Below are positions 17,865 through 27,405 of a stretch of DNA of 64,000 nt, in pieces. Below the pieces are notes generated by a model that was not told the origin of the DNA, made no database searches, and saw only the letters and a program-made list of their open reading frames with translations. The position numbers and the translations under genes were made by a program. This DNA is from Pedobacter ginsenosidimutans (GTDB lineage: Bacteria; Bacteroidota; Bacteroidia; Sphingobacteriales; Sphingobacteriaceae): positions 248,001-312,000 of the forward strand of contig NZ_LMZQ01000005.1 in assembly GCF_001442625.1 (NCBI RefSeq), written 5' to 3'. The stretch's first letter is position 1. Every line of letters starts with the position of its first letter.

Positions 17865-18605
17865 ATGAAAAAGTTATTATTAAGCGCTTCAGTTTTATTA
17901 TTAGCAACAGGTGCGTTTGCACAAACAAAGATGACTAGTGAAACTGCCCGCTTTGGGATAAAAGCTGGTGTTAACCTTTCAAAGTTTCATGCCGGGGGCG
18001 ATGATGCTGCAGCAAACGCATACAACGACAATGTAAAAAACAATGTGGGTTTTAACGTTACTGCATTTGGAGATTTTGGTGTAGGAAACAATTTCTTCAT
18101 TCAACCAGGTATATCTTTGCAAAATAAAGGTGCTAAGGGTGAATCAGTATCTACAATAACAGCTAATAATTCAACAATAACCACTACAACAACTGGAAAA
18201 ACCAATTTAATGGCTATTGAGGTTCCAATTAACGCGGTATTTAGAATCCCTACTGGTGATGCTGGTGCAATACAGATTAGTGCAGGTCCTTATATTGGTT
18301 TCAACATCTCTGGAAAAGATAAAGGAGAAATAAGAACTACAACTGTAAATAACACCACTAATGCAAGTACTACTGCTGTTGTTGCTAATGATAGCGACTT
18401 ATCTTTTGGTAGTGCAAGCGATAAAAACTTTGGTAGTACAGATTTCGGTGCAAACTTCGGTTTAGCTTACCGTACAAACTCTGGATTTTTAGTAGGTGCC
18501 AATTATGGTTTAGGTTTAACAGATTTGACTCCGAAAGACAGACAGGCTAATACCAATAAATTAACTAACCGCGTATTAGGTTTCTCAGTTGGTTACTCGT
18601 TCTAA
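17865..18605 (+). CDS. PorT-like outer membrane beta-barrel protein
   Basis: 246 residues. A signal peptide (KKLLLSASVLLLATGAFAQ) precedes alternating amphipathic strands, beginning FGIKAGVNLSKF and ending FSVGYSF with a C-terminal aromatic as outer membrane barrels have. The layout fits the OMP_b-brl_2/PorT family with about eight strands. Ser/Thr/Asn-rich insertions near residues 90-110 and 155-180 would be surface loops. It stands alone, 285 bp after the previous gene, and has a strong terminator. Confidence 0.85.
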   Translation: MKKLLLSASVLLLATGAFAQTKMTSETARFGIKAGVNLSKFHAGGDDAAANAYNDNVKNNVGFNVTAFGDFGVGNNFFIQPGISLQNKGAKGESVSTITANNSTITTTTTGKTNLMAIEVPINAVFRIPTGDAGAIQISAGPYIGFNISGKDKGEIRTTTVNNTTNASTTAVVANDSDLSFGSASDKNFGSTDFGANFGLAYRTNSGFLVGANYGLGLTDLTPKDRQANTNKLTNRVLGFSVGYSF

Positions 18606-18623
18606 GCGAAAGGCCTTAAAAGC

Positions 18624-18661
18624 AAAAGCCTCCCGATTTAATAATCCGGGAGGCTTTTTTA
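18624..18661 (+). terminator. Rho-independent terminator between convergent genes
   Basis: AAAAGCCTCCCG pairs with CGGGAGGCTTTT around a short AT loop, followed by T residues. It lies 20 bp after the beta-barrel stop codon and 12 bp before the end of the convergent porin gene, so it may act on both transcripts. Confidence 0.85.
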
Positions 18662-18672
18662 TGCGCTATTAT

Positions 18673-20679
18673 TTAGTCGTAAAAGTTCCAGCTTACGCCA
18701 AATTTTAATAGGGCATCTTGCATTGGGTATCTATTTACGGTATAATAACCTGGTTGGAATAATCCCTGATTTACAAAATCGTATTTAACAAAAATATTAG
18801 CCCTTTTTAAATTTGCTTTAAAAAAGACATCAATTACTGGTTTTGACGCCAGGTTTGTGGGATTACGCTCATCAATATAAAACTGTGCCGTTGCAGGTGA
18901 ATATAAATAGTTTGCATATTCAGAATTATACCTCACATCAAAGCCCACATTGGCCTTTAATACTTTAAAAAAAGTATTATCAAAATAAATACTGTTATAA
19001 GTATAAAGTTCAGGTGTTCTTAACACTGCATTTTTATCTGTTTTTTGATAAGCGATATAATTTTCCATCACAAACTTGCCAAACCTCGATTTCTTTGATA
19101 CATCCAACCTGATTAAGCTAATATCAGCAGTAGCCTGTTTTGGTAAAATAGCATTTGTACCATTAGTATGGTCGGCGGCAAAATAAACGTAGTTACTGGT
19201 TAAGAAATATTTGGCTCCAGCAGTAAAACCATACTTATCATTAATATAGTTAAATGATAAATTGGCAATTTTAATGTTCTTGAAATCAGTGTTTGTCCAT
19301 TGGTAATGGTTGCCGTGATAGTAATTAAAAATAGCCGCTGGCGATTGGTTTTGTACATAGGCGCCCAACTCAATCCTTCCTATGGTTTTACCTAAAAGAA
19401 TTTTACTTTTTGCTTCGTATAAATAATCGCCTGCATTTTCACCTTGCAAAATTTGCTGTACATCTAAATTGAAATCGATATTGTTAGAGAATCGGTAGCC
19501 CGCTGCACCCAAAATAGTAATATTTTGATAAGCAAACCTACTGCGCTCGTAATTGGTTGCATCTTGTTTTATGCCAAAATATTCATGCTTGTAATAATCG
19601 TGCCTTATACCTGCATCTACCTTCAGTTCATTTTTAATAACCGAACTATTTTTGGGCCTTAAAAAGAAACTATAAATAAACTCATTTTTGATATGTTGTA
19701 CATGGGTCGAATCATTCGTAAATATTGTGCTCGCAATTCCGGGAGGCAGTACATTATTAACATCCGTTCCATTTTTGTAGAAATCGAAACTGTCGTTATT
19801 ATACTCAAACGTATACGAAACCTTATTGGTTGGTAAAACAGCATTGTTCACATTTGCAGAGGTATCTATCCTGCCTACATAATAAGTTTGCTTTAAGAAA
19901 ACGGTGTTTTTACGGTACAAATTTCTTGAGTCTGATAAATTTACCGGTTCTGCCTCTCTTGCAATTTTAGTATAATCTGGATCGAATAATCCTGTAGCTA
20001 CTGTAGAGCCATTCTCGTAGGCACGCATGGTATTAAAAATTGCCGATGCCCACATATTATAACGTTTGCTTGGCGATTGGTACCATGAAAATACAGCAAC
20101 ATTCAAGTTATCGCCGCGTTGTCTGGCGTAAAAACCTCTGGAATCACCACGGTTAAAATTAACTCCAACGTTCCAGTTCTTTTTAATATTCTGCGTGTGG
20201 ATAGCCCTAAAAAGTTGCTCTTTTTGTCCGGCACTAACAAAATACAAGCTGGTAAAAGGGGTTCTGGCCTGATAGTAAATAATATCTTCGGGGGTTAAAG
20301 TATAATAATCAAGCGAATGAAATCCTGCGTCAAAGCCAATCCTTTTGCTGGGTTCGTACAATAAAGGTCTGGCCGCCAAGCCCATATTACCATTGTTTAT
20401 GGTGGGGTGCAAGGGCTGTAAAAGCGGGCTGTAATTCTGGATATTCGTAGTTGAGGTATCTAAAGGCAGCAGCACAATACTGTCTTTAGTTAACGACAGC
20501 TTGGTAAACCTGATATATTTTGCGGTAAAAACAACAGAATCCTTCCCCGAGTCTAGTTTCTTCCGAACAGAATCCAATTCCTTATTGGTACCCACACTCG
20601 TTTTTAAATCTTGTGCAAAGGTTTTGTTAATACCTAATAGCAGTAAGATAAAAAAACAGTTTTTAACGACTTTATGCAT
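18673..20679 (-). CDS. Putative porin (outer membrane beta-barrel)
   Basis: 668 residues with a signal peptide (KNCFFILLLLGINKTFAQ). The mature part is rich in aromatic, amphipathic strands such as NWNVGVNFNRGDSRG, YRFSNNIDFNLDVQQIL and FGVSWNFYD at the end, matching the Bacteroidota 'putative porin' family (PF14121). Likely an outer membrane channel; the solute is unknown. Its start is one base beyond the stop of the purine nucleoside phosphorylase gene, so the two and lpxK form an operon. Confidence 0.85.
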   Translation of the reverse strand: MHKVVKNCFFILLLLGINKTFAQDLKTSVGTNKELDSVRKKLDSGKDSVVFTAKYIRFTKLSLTKDSIVLLPLDTSTTNIQNYSPLLQPLHPTINNGNMGLAARPLLYEPSKRIGFDAGFHSLDYYTLTPEDIIYYQARTPFTSLYFVSAGQKEQLFRAIHTQNIKKNWNVGVNFNRGDSRGFYARQRGDNLNVAVFSWYQSPSKRYNMWASAIFNTMRAYENGSTVATGLFDPDYTKIAREAEPVNLSDSRNLYRKNTVFLKQTYYVGRIDTSANVNNAVLPTNKVSYTFEYNNDSFDFYKNGTDVNNVLPPGIASTIFTNDSTHVQHIKNEFIYSFFLRPKNSSVIKNELKVDAGIRHDYYKHEYFGIKQDATNYERSRFAYQNITILGAAGYRFSNNIDFNLDVQQILQGENAGDYLYEAKSKILLGKTIGRIELGAYVQNQSPAAIFNYYHGNHYQWTNTDFKNIKIANLSFNYINDKYGFTAGAKYFLTSNYVYFAADHTNGTNAILPKQATADISLIRLDVSKKSRFGKFVMENYIAYQKTDKNAVLRTPELYTYNSIYFDNTFFKVLKANVGFDVRYNSEYANYLYSPATAQFYIDERNPTNLASKPVIDVFFKANLKRANIFVKYDFVNQGLFQPGYYTVNRYPMQDALLKFGVSWNFYD

Positions 20680-20680
20680 C

Positions 20681-21496
20681 TTATAGTTCAGAAATTAAGC
20701 GGGTTAAAATCTCTGTCATTTTAGGCTCGGCTTTGGCTGCTGCTGCTAAAATTTCATCTAAATTAAAAGGTTGCAGATCTTCCGGAAAACCCTCATCCGT
20801 TAACACGGAAATGGCAAAAACAGGTAAACCAGCGTGATTGGCCACAATAACCTCAGGCACGGTACTCATACCAACAGCATCAGCGCCAATTAAACGCAGG
20901 TATTTATACTCGGCTTTAGTTTCTAAATTCGGTCCGGAAACAGCAACGTATACCCCTTTATGACAGTTAATGTCAACATCTTTAGCTATTTCCAACGCTT
21001 TGGCTATAATATCGCGTTTATAGGGCTGGCTCATATCCGGAAAACGAGGGCCTAATTCGCTTTCAATTAAACCACGCAATGGGTTATCTGGCTGCAAATT
21101 AATATGATCGTCGATAATCATTAAATCGCCCTTTTTAAACTCAGGATTTAACGAGCCCGCAGCATTAGATACAATTAAGTTTTCTATACCCAAACCTTTC
21201 ATTACCCTAACCGGGAAGGTAATCTGTTGCATGCTGTAACCTTCGTAATAATGCAGGCGCCCTTGCATGGCAATAATTTTCTTTCCGTTCAATGTTCCAA
21301 AGATCAGTTTCCCACTATGAAATTCTAAAGTAGAAATTGGAAAATTGGGAATATTAGAATACATCAATTGATGCTCAACTTCGATTTCTTTTACCAAGCC
21401 ACCCAAGCCAGTACCTAAAATAATACCTATTTCTGGCTTAAAGTTCTCTGTTTTACGTTTTATATATTCAACGGTTTCTTCTATTGCTCTTAACAT
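20681..21496 (-). CDS. punA: Purine nucleoside phosphorylase, family I (trimeric type)
   Basis: 271 residues. The enzyme cleaves guanosine/inosine with phosphate to base and ribose-1-phosphate. Motifs: IGIILGTGLGGL (phosphate loop), FHSGKLIFG, GRLHYYEGYS, VSNAAGSLNP, GPNLETKAEY and VLTDEGFP near the end. These fit the trimeric PNP of the human/PunA type. The start overlaps the 3' end of lpxK by 29 bp, which implies translational coupling. Pairing with lpxK looks positional rather than metabolic. Confidence 0.93.
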   Translation of the reverse strand: MLRAIEETVEYIKRKTENFKPEIGIILGTGLGGLVKEIEVEHQLMYSNIPNFPISTLEFHSGKLIFGTLNGKKIIAMQGRLHYYEGYSMQQITFPVRVMKGLGIENLIVSNAAGSLNPEFKKGDLMIIDDHINLQPDNPLRGLIESELGPRFPDMSQPYKRDIIAKALEIAKDVDINCHKGVYVAVSGPNLETKAEYKYLRLIGADAVGMSTVPEVIVANHAGLPVFAISVLTDEGFPEDLQPFNLDEILAAAAKAEPKMTEILTRLISEL

Positions 21497-22529
21497 AGTT
21501 TAAAATGAGTTCGTCAAAGGTAATCTTATCTTCTTCAAATAATTCAACCTCTATGGGTAAATAATATACAGGTAAATCTACCAGTAAATCTTCAAATCCG
21601 GTAGCTCTTAAACGCTTGCTATCCTTTTCTGTTGTGATAATGATTTTATCTTTTTTAGTACTGGCCAAAAAAACCGATTTAAGCTTCTTAATATCGTCAT
21701 TTTTAAAAGCATAATGATCACGAAATTCTTCGTGTTTAATGGTTTTAGTAAATTTTTCAAGCTCTTCTATTAACGGAGCAGGATTTGCAATTCCGGTGAG
21801 CAGGAAAATTTCGAAATCTTTAATCGACTCGAGCGTGCGGCTTTCGTTATGATATAAATGGATAAGATCGCCATACTTGAGATAAGAATGTAATACTGGT
21901 TGATTGGCATTTGGCTGCAGTTCATTTATAGCGGCCTGTTGGGCAACATGTAACAAAGGAACCGGTGATTTTGTGACCAATAATATGTCGGCCCTTTTAC
22001 GCGAGGAGAAAACATCTCTTAAATTTCCCGCCGGCAACAAAAACTGTAAAGTACCCAACTTTCTAAACTCGAAAAGCACAATATTAAAACCTGCCCTTAC
22101 CGCACGGTGCTGAAAGGCATCATCAAGGATAACTAAATCATGATTCTCTTTTAATTGCTTAATCCCATTTACACGGTCTTCGCAAACGGCAACAGTAACA
22201 CCTGTAAATTTTTGATGGTACTGTAATGGCTCATCCCCTATCGTTTCGGCGGTTGCAGCGCCATTGGCAACAATAAAACCTTTCGTTTTCCGGCCATATC
22301 CCCTGCTTAGTATGGCTATTTTATAACCGGCCAGCAACTTCACTAAATATTCTGTTGTTGGTGTTTTGCCCGATCCGCCAACGGCTAAATTGCCTACACA
22401 GATTACTGGTAAATCGAACTTTACGGATCGCATCAATCCCCAATCATAAAGTTTTTTACGTATGAGGATAGCCATCCCATAAATGATCGAAAAAGGAAGT
22501 AGTAACAGGCGTAGATAGTTCAGTAGCAT
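21468..22529 (-). CDS. lpxK: Tetraacyldisaccharide 4'-kinase LpxK
   Basis: 353 residues. LpxK phosphorylates the 4' position of the lipid A disaccharide at the inner membrane. Visible features are an N-terminal hydrophobic stretch (LLLLPFSIIYGMAILI), the P-loop GNLAVGGSGKTPTTEYL, AILSRGYGRKTKG, LVILDDAFQHRAV and the TTEKDSKRL motif. Length and motif order are normal. First gene of the lpxK-punA-porin operon; the gene upstream is on the other strand. Confidence 0.95.
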   Translation of the reverse strand: MLLNYLRLLLLPFSIIYGMAILIRKKLYDWGLMRSVKFDLPVICVGNLAVGGSGKTPTTEYLVKLLAGYKIAILSRGYGRKTKGFIVANGAATAETIGDEPLQYHQKFTGVTVAVCEDRVNGIKQLKENHDLVILDDAFQHRAVRAGFNIVLFEFRKLGTLQFLLPAGNLRDVFSSRKRADILLVTKSPVPLLHVAQQAAINELQPNANQPVLHSYLKYGDLIHLYHNESRTLESIKDFEIFLLTGIANPAPLIEELEKFTKTIKHEEFRDHYAFKNDDIKKLKSVFLASTKKDKIIITTEKDSKRLRATGFEDLLVDLPVYYLPIEVELFEEDKITFDELILNYVKSNRRNR

Positions 22530-22981
22530 ATCGTGGTTTCAAAAATACTGATAATTTAAAAAAGAAAGGCATAGCTTAGGCCAAATGCCCAATAGAGCAA
22601 CCATTAGTTCGATGAAATGGTTTGTAAGGATTTTATGTTAAGCATAATTGCAAACTAGATAGCTAAATTTTTAAAGATTTTTTTTTTAGAAAAGCAGTGT
22701 CAGTAGTATAATTAACGTTAGTCGGGCTTTTCGCTAAATCTCTTGTTTTGAAGGAAACAAGAGGATACCGCTGCAATCCCGTTTAATTAGAAGCAACCGT
22801 GCTACTATTAAAGGTTTTGAACCTTCTAAAAGAAACAATCATCGTTACAAGGATAAATCGTATAGTTATTTTAACACTTGTTTGGACAAGAGCATTTATA
22901 GTCAGTTAACCAATTAGCAAAAGTTATTCGACCATATTATCTTTTTTTATTATCATTGTTATCTATCAAAAACATACTTTA
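22530..22981. other. Gene-free divergent intergenic region
   Basis: About 450 bp between divergent lpxK and the sterol desaturase-like gene. It presumably holds both promoters but I cannot place them. A segment at 22689-22740 resembles 1516-1560, and CTCTTGTTT..GGAAACAAGAG forms a short hairpin near 22739-22765. No ORF is convincing. Confidence 0.4.
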
Positions 22982-24121
22982 ATGTCTCCGAACAAAAGAT
23001 TAGTAGTGGGCCAAGGCCAGATTAGTGGATATATTTCTATTTTTTTAGCCGTATTGGCGCTTTTAGGCATCCTGTGTTTTCATTATCCAGAAAAGCTTAC
23101 CACCCCCGAATTCCGCGAAATTTACACAAAAAACAGTATGGAAGCCTTAATGCTTGGAGGCGTTATTGCAGCATTCTTCTTTTCGCTGTTAAGCTTAATC
23201 CTCAGTAAAAAACTAAAATGGGCCTGGCCAGGCTTTGCACTCGGTGCTTTAGCCGTAATATTGGGTGCTTTGAGTGTAGAAGGTAGAGATGTGGCTAAAT
23301 CGAGCTGGCATTTTGGCTTGGACTGGATGATTTTAGATCTTCTATTAATGGTTGCCATTTTTGTTCCCTTAGAATTGTTTTTTCCAAAAAACAATGAGCA
23401 AACCAAATTTCACGAAGAATGGCGTACCGATTTAACTTATTTTGTAATCAGTCACTTATTTATTCAATTTTTTGGCATTGTAACCCAAAAACCTGCCGTA
23501 TTATTTTTCGGTTGGATAGGTTTAGATAAATTGCACACCTGGGTACAGGGTCTCCCATTTATAGTGGCCTTGTTTTTGGCTTTTTTCAGTACCGATTTGT
23601 TTCAATACTGGGCACATCGTTTCTTCCATACCCGTGTGTCCCTTTGGCGTTTCCATTCCATTCACCATTCTACACAAAATATGGATTGGCTGGCCGGAAG
23701 CCGTACCCATTTTATTGATATATTTTTCACCAGGGCAATGACCTTTATCCCGCTTTATGTTTTAGGCTTTTCGTCAACCGTTTTCAATGTATACATTATA
23801 TTTATTGCGATACATGCGGTACTTATCCATGCCAACACCAGGATTAATTTTGGCCCTTTAAAATACATTTTTACTACACCCCAATATCACCATTGGCACC
23901 ATTGCGAAGATCCTAAATATTATGGACACAATTTCGCCTCAATATTTCCCTTTATTGATATGATGTTTGGCACCTATTATTTACCTGGCAAAGAATGGCC
24001 CGCCGGAACAGGTGTACACGAAGCTTCGTATCCGAAAGGTTTTGTTAAACAATCCATTTATCCATTTACAAAAAGTCCCTTTGACACTAATTTGAATATG
24101 GAAGAAAGAAGCGATAGATAG
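22982..24121 (+). CDS. Sterol desaturase / fatty acid hydroxylase family protein
   Basis: 379 residues. Several hydrophobic helices are spread through the first 260 residues. Histidine boxes HRFFHTR, HSIHHS and HHWHHCED, plus HANTRI, fit the di-iron fatty acid hydroxylase superfamily (PF04116), integral membrane oxygenases acting on lipids. The N-terminal ~110 residues with three extra helices are outside the usual domain. The substrate could be a sphingolipid, fatty acid or isoprenoid and cannot be decided here. A GWIGLDKLHTWV segment precedes the domain. Confidence 0.88.
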   Translation: MSPNKRLVVGQGQISGYISIFLAVLALLGILCFHYPEKLTTPEFREIYTKNSMEALMLGGVIAAFFFSLLSLILSKKLKWAWPGFALGALAVILGALSVEGRDVAKSSWHFGLDWMILDLLLMVAIFVPLELFFPKNNEQTKFHEEWRTDLTYFVISHLFIQFFGIVTQKPAVLFFGWIGLDKLHTWVQGLPFIVALFLAFFSTDLFQYWAHRFFHTRVSLWRFHSIHHSTQNMDWLAGSRTHFIDIFFTRAMTFIPLYVLGFSSTVFNVYIIFIAIHAVLIHANTRINFGPLKYIFTTPQYHHWHHCEDPKYYGHNFASIFPFIDMMFGTYYLPGKEWPAGTGVHEASYPKGFVKQSIYPFTKSPFDTNLNMEERSDR

Positions 24122-24126
24122 ATGCT

Positions 24127-24220
24127 AACGCTCGTTTCTAACGAGCGTTGAATATTCCGTCGTTTAAAACGACGGAATCGTATAACTATTTCTGCACTCG
24201 GTTGGAAACGAGCGCAAACG
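24127..24220. repeat. REP-like palindrome cluster, three units
   Basis: Three perfect or near-perfect palindromes follow each other: AACGCTCGTTTCTAACGAGCGTT (24127-24149, first 20 bases AACGCTCGTTTCTAACGAGC), ATTCCGTCGTTTAAAACGACGGAAT centred on 24166 (partly quoted by its arms ATTCCGTCGTTT / AACGACGGAAT), and an imperfect ACTCGGTTGGAAACGAGCG. They share the CTCGTTT..AACGAG core with 2859-2966. Confidence 0.65.
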
Positions 24221-24262
24221 AAAAACCAGGTTGTATCATAAGTTATAATTTCATTCGAATTT

Positions 24263-24351
24263 GTCACGTTAAGCTTCCCGAAGAATCGGGACAAGTAGTC
24301 GAAACACCTTGAGAGGCATTTAAACAGGTCCTTCGACAGGCTCAGGATGAC
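24263..24351. repeat. Dispersed inverted repeat ending TTCGACAGGCTCAGGATGAC
   Basis: GTCACGTTAAGCTT...GTCGAA on the left pairs with TTCGACAGGCTCAGGATGAC on the right. Same family as 1398-1450, 46151-46220 and 50187-50263. It lies between the sterol desaturase-like gene and the polyketide operon; the 140 bp after it probably holds that operon's promoter. Confidence 0.65.
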
Positions 24352-24493
24352 AATTTATAATTATGTTGCAGCCTCCATTGCACACCCAACTCGGTGCCCG
24401 CTGTGTTTTTCTCTCCATAATCTCTGTGGTTAAAGAAGCTTAAATGGAACAAACCCGATTTTTAAATGTTATATTGGGGTTCCATCTTATAGT

Positions 24494-25624
24494 ATGCAGG
24501 CCGAAACAGAAATTTTAATTATTGGTGGTGGATTGGCAGGTTTAACAGCCGCACTTCACCTGAATAAGGTGGGTTTAAATGTTACTTTGATCGAAAAAGA
24601 TACTTATCCCCACCATAAAGTTTGCGGCGAATATATTTCGAATGAGGTGCTCCCCTATTTTGAATGGCTCGGTCTGGATATTGAGAATCTTGCCCCCACA
24701 TTAATCAGCGAACTGCTTTTCACTTCCCTTTCTGGCAAAAGCATAAAAACTAAATTACCCCTTGGCGGCTTTGGCTTAAGCAGATACACAATCGATCATT
24801 ATCTCTATACCGAACTGATCAGGAGAAAAATAAATGTAATTCATGATCGCGTTGTACAGATTAACTTTGCCAATAATCAATTTACAGTAGCAACTATAAA
24901 CCATGCTTTTGCCGCAGCTTACGTTATTGGCGCTTATGGAAAAAGATCAACGATTGATATTAAGCTAAACCGGAGTTTCATTAATAAACAATCGCCCTAC
25001 CTGGCAGTTAAAGCACATTACAAAGCCGATTTTCCGAATAATCTGGTAAGCCTTCATAATTTTGAAGGTGGCTATTGTGGCGTTTCGAAGGTTGAAAATG
25101 ATCGATTGAATATATGTTACCTGGCCAACTATGAACGTTTCAAAAAACAAAAAAATCTGCTTGCCTTCCAGGAAAATGCACTTTATAAAAACAGGCACCT
25201 GAAAGCTATTTTCGAAAATGCTACCAGTTTATTCGATGCGCCATTAACCATCAGTCAGATTTCTTTCGAAGCTAAAGAACCTGTGTCTAATCATGTTTTA
25301 ATGATTGGCGATACTGCCGGATTAATTCATCCACTTTGTGGAAACGGTATGGCCATGGCTATTCACAGTGCCAAAATTGTTTCAGAACTTTTGCATCAAA
25401 GAATGGAGGGCAAAATTAGTTCGCGGGTAGCATTGGAAAAAACTTATACCTTACACTGGAACAAGGAATTTAAAAGCCGCTTAAAAATGGGCAACGTATT
25501 ATCTTCTTTGCTTAGGAACAATAAATTCGAAAGTTTAGCCATGAATACGTTGACTAATATGCCCTTTCTGCTCCATAAAATAATTAAACAGACACATGGT
25601 AAACCAATCAAGATTTCATCATAA
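24494..25624 (+). CDS. FAD-dependent oxidoreductase (geranylgeranyl reductase / FixC-like)
   Basis: 376 residues. The N-terminal FAD fold shows LIIGGGLAGLTAALHLNKVG and IEKD, followed by HHKVCGEYIS, a motif shared by geranylgeranyl reductases, FixC and related hydroxylases/halogenases. MIGDTAGLIHPLCGNGMAMA near residue 280 is the second FAD contact. There is no WxWxIP halogenase motif. It opens a seven-gene operon with a type III PKS; hydroxylation or reduction of the polyketide lipid is an inference. Its stop codon directly abuts the start of the methyltransferase gene. Confidence 0.85.
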   Translation: MQAETEILIIGGGLAGLTAALHLNKVGLNVTLIEKDTYPHHKVCGEYISNEVLPYFEWLGLDIENLAPTLISELLFTSLSGKSIKTKLPLGGFGLSRYTIDHYLYTELIRRKINVIHDRVVQINFANNQFTVATINHAFAAAYVIGAYGKRSTIDIKLNRSFINKQSPYLAVKAHYKADFPNNLVSLHNFEGGYCGVSKVENDRLNICYLANYERFKKQKNLLAFQENALYKNRHLKAIFENATSLFDAPLTISQISFEAKEPVSNHVLMIGDTAGLIHPLCGNGMAMAIHSAKIVSELLHQRMEGKISSRVALEKTYTLHWNKEFKSRLKMGNVLSSLLRNNKFESLAMNTLTNMPFLLHKIIKQTHGKPIKISS

Positions 25625-26338
25625 ATGCCAGTAGACACTACATATAGAAGTACAGCACCGGAGATTATGGATGACTTTGCTATGGAAGGTGAGATATTAC
25701 GCGATGCACTGGATAAAATAGCAAGCATTAATCAGCTCCTTGGTGGTAATAAAGTTACACTAGAAGGGATTAAAAGATTAATCAACAGCAAACCAAAAGA
25801 CGAGGTTATTCGTATTACTGATATTGGTTGTGGAAATGGAGATATGTTGCGCACTTTGGCAGACTATGCAAATAAACAAGGTTTACATTTTATTTTAAAA
25901 GGGATAGATGCCAATAGGTTCACCATAAATCATGCACAAAGTTTATCTACAAAGTACCCGAATATAACGTATGCATGTAGCGATATTTTTGATGATTTAA
26001 GTAAACCAGAACCTTGCGACATTATGCTGTGTACCTTAACACTACATCATTTTAAAGATGAAGAAATTATCGATCTGCTTGAGAATTTTAAAAGATCGGC
26101 AACAATGGGTATCGTAATAAACGACCTGCAAAGAAGCGCATTAGCCTATTACCTGTTTAAAGCTTTGTGTTATGTTTTTCGTTTAAATGATATGTCGCGG
26201 GAGGATGGTTTAGTATCCATTCTTCGTGGGTTTAAAAGAGCAGATTTGCTTAAATACACCAAACAATTAAAGCTAAAATCGAGTTCAGTAAAATGGAAAT
26301 GGGCTTTCCGCTACCAATGGATAATTAAAACAATATGA
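25625..26338 (+). CDS. Class I SAM-dependent methyltransferase
   Basis: 237 residues. The SAM-binding motif ITDIGCGNGDMLRTL is near residue 62, followed by LKGIDANRF and MLCTLTLHHFKDEEI, the usual Rossmann-type order. Position between the flavoprotein and the type III PKS, with zero and four-base junctions, indicates a tailoring enzyme that methylates the polyketide product, at oxygen or carbon. The family often acts on phenolic or quinone lipids. The substrate is not proven by sequence. Confidence 0.87.
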   Translation: MPVDTTYRSTAPEIMDDFAMEGEILRDALDKIASINQLLGGNKVTLEGIKRLINSKPKDEVIRITDIGCGNGDMLRTLADYANKQGLHFILKGIDANRFTINHAQSLSTKYPNITYACSDIFDDLSKPEPCDIMLCTLTLHHFKDEEIIDLLENFKRSATMGIVINDLQRSALAYYLFKALCYVFRLNDMSREDGLVSILRGFKRADLLKYTKQLKLKSSSVKWKWAFRYQWIIKTI

Positions 26339-27387
26339 GCGTAACCGTAAAAGCAGTAAGTAAAGCCCTGCCCGAATTTTGGAGGTCAACCGCTGAGATT
26401 TTACCCTTTCTAGATATTTGGCTAAAAGGTCAGGATGATCGCTTTATCAGAAAGGTAAAAAAGATTTTTGAAAGCGCCGCAGTAGATAAAAGATACTCGA
26501 TCATGTCGCCCGAAGAAGTTTTTAGTGATTTAAGTTTTGAAGAGCGAAACAACATTTATGTAAGAGAAGGGATAAAGCTGGGTGCCAAATGTTTGGAAAC
26601 CGCACTCGAAAAAGCCAACTGGCAAGCTCAGGATTTAGACTACATTATTACAGTGAGCTGCACCGGTATCATGATCCCTTCTTTGGATGCTTACCTGATC
26701 AATCTGCTCAAGCTACGTCAAGACATTGTTCGTCTACCTGTAACTGAAATGGGCTGTGCCGCTGGTGTATCAGGCATGATTTACGCTAAGAATTTCCTTA
26801 AAGCCAATCCCGGTAAACGGGCAGCAGTTGTTGCGGTAGAATCACCAACGGCAACCTTTCAATTAAACGATTTTTCGATGGCCAACATTGTAAGTGCTGC
26901 GATATTTGGCGATGGTGCCGCCTGTGTACTGTTAAGTTCGAATGAAGAAGATAGCGGGCCAGAAATTTTGGCTGAAGAAATGTACCATTTTTATGATGCT
27001 GAAGAGATGATGGGATTTAAACTGACCAATTCCGGACTGCAAATGGTACTGGATGTAGCAGTTCCAGAAACCATTGCGAATCATTTTTCAGATATTATTC
27101 ATCCTTTTCTTTCCAAAAACGGTCTTGACATTAATAATATAAACCATTTAATCTTCCATCCGGGCGGAAAAAAGATTATCCAGATTGTTGAAGAATTACT
27201 TGGACAGCTAGGCAAAAATATAGACGAAACGAAAGAAGTTTTAAGGCTTTATGGAAACATGAGCAGTGCAACAGTTCTCTACGTTTTAGAACGGATTATG
27301 GATAAAAAGCCATTGCCTGGAGAAAAAGGACTAATGTTAAGCTTTGGTCCTGGTTTTTCGGCACAGCGCATACTTTTACAATGGTAA
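26335..27387 (+). CDS. Type III polyketide synthase (chalcone/stilbene synthase family)
   Basis: 350 residues. The Cys-His-Asn triad is intact: Cys141 in TEMGCAAGVSG, His275 in IFHPGGKK and Asn308 in YGNMSSATV; the SFGPGFS loop near the C-terminus replaces the plant GFGPG. Such enzymes extend an acyl starter with malonyl-CoA and cyclise it to resorcinols, pyrones or phloroglucinols. It overlaps the methyltransferase gene by 4 bp. The dedicated ACP and KAS downstream suggest an acyl-ACP-derived fatty starter, as for alkylresorcinol synthases, but the starter pocket cannot be read reliably. Confidence 0.93.
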   Translation: MSVTVKAVSKALPEFWRSTAEILPFLDIWLKGQDDRFIRKVKKIFESAAVDKRYSIMSPEEVFSDLSFEERNNIYVREGIKLGAKCLETALEKANWQAQDLDYIITVSCTGIMIPSLDAYLINLLKLRQDIVRLPVTEMGCAAGVSGMIYAKNFLKANPGKRAAVVAVESPTATFQLNDFSMANIVSAAIFGDGAACVLLSSNEEDSGPEILAEEMYHFYDAEEMMGFKLTNSGLQMVLDVAVPETIANHFSDIIHPFLSKNGLDINNINHLIFHPGGKKIIQIVEELLGQLGKNIDETKEVLRLYGNMSSATVLYVLERIMDKKPLPGEKGLMLSFGPGFSAQRILLQW

Positions 27388-27405
27388 TCATTCAACTAAT
27401 CACTA

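Noticed and set aside
24494..25624. Flavin-dependent halogenase
   Set aside because: The FAD motifs fit, but the WxWxIP motif of halogenases is absent; geranylgeranyl reductase/FixC-like is the safer call.
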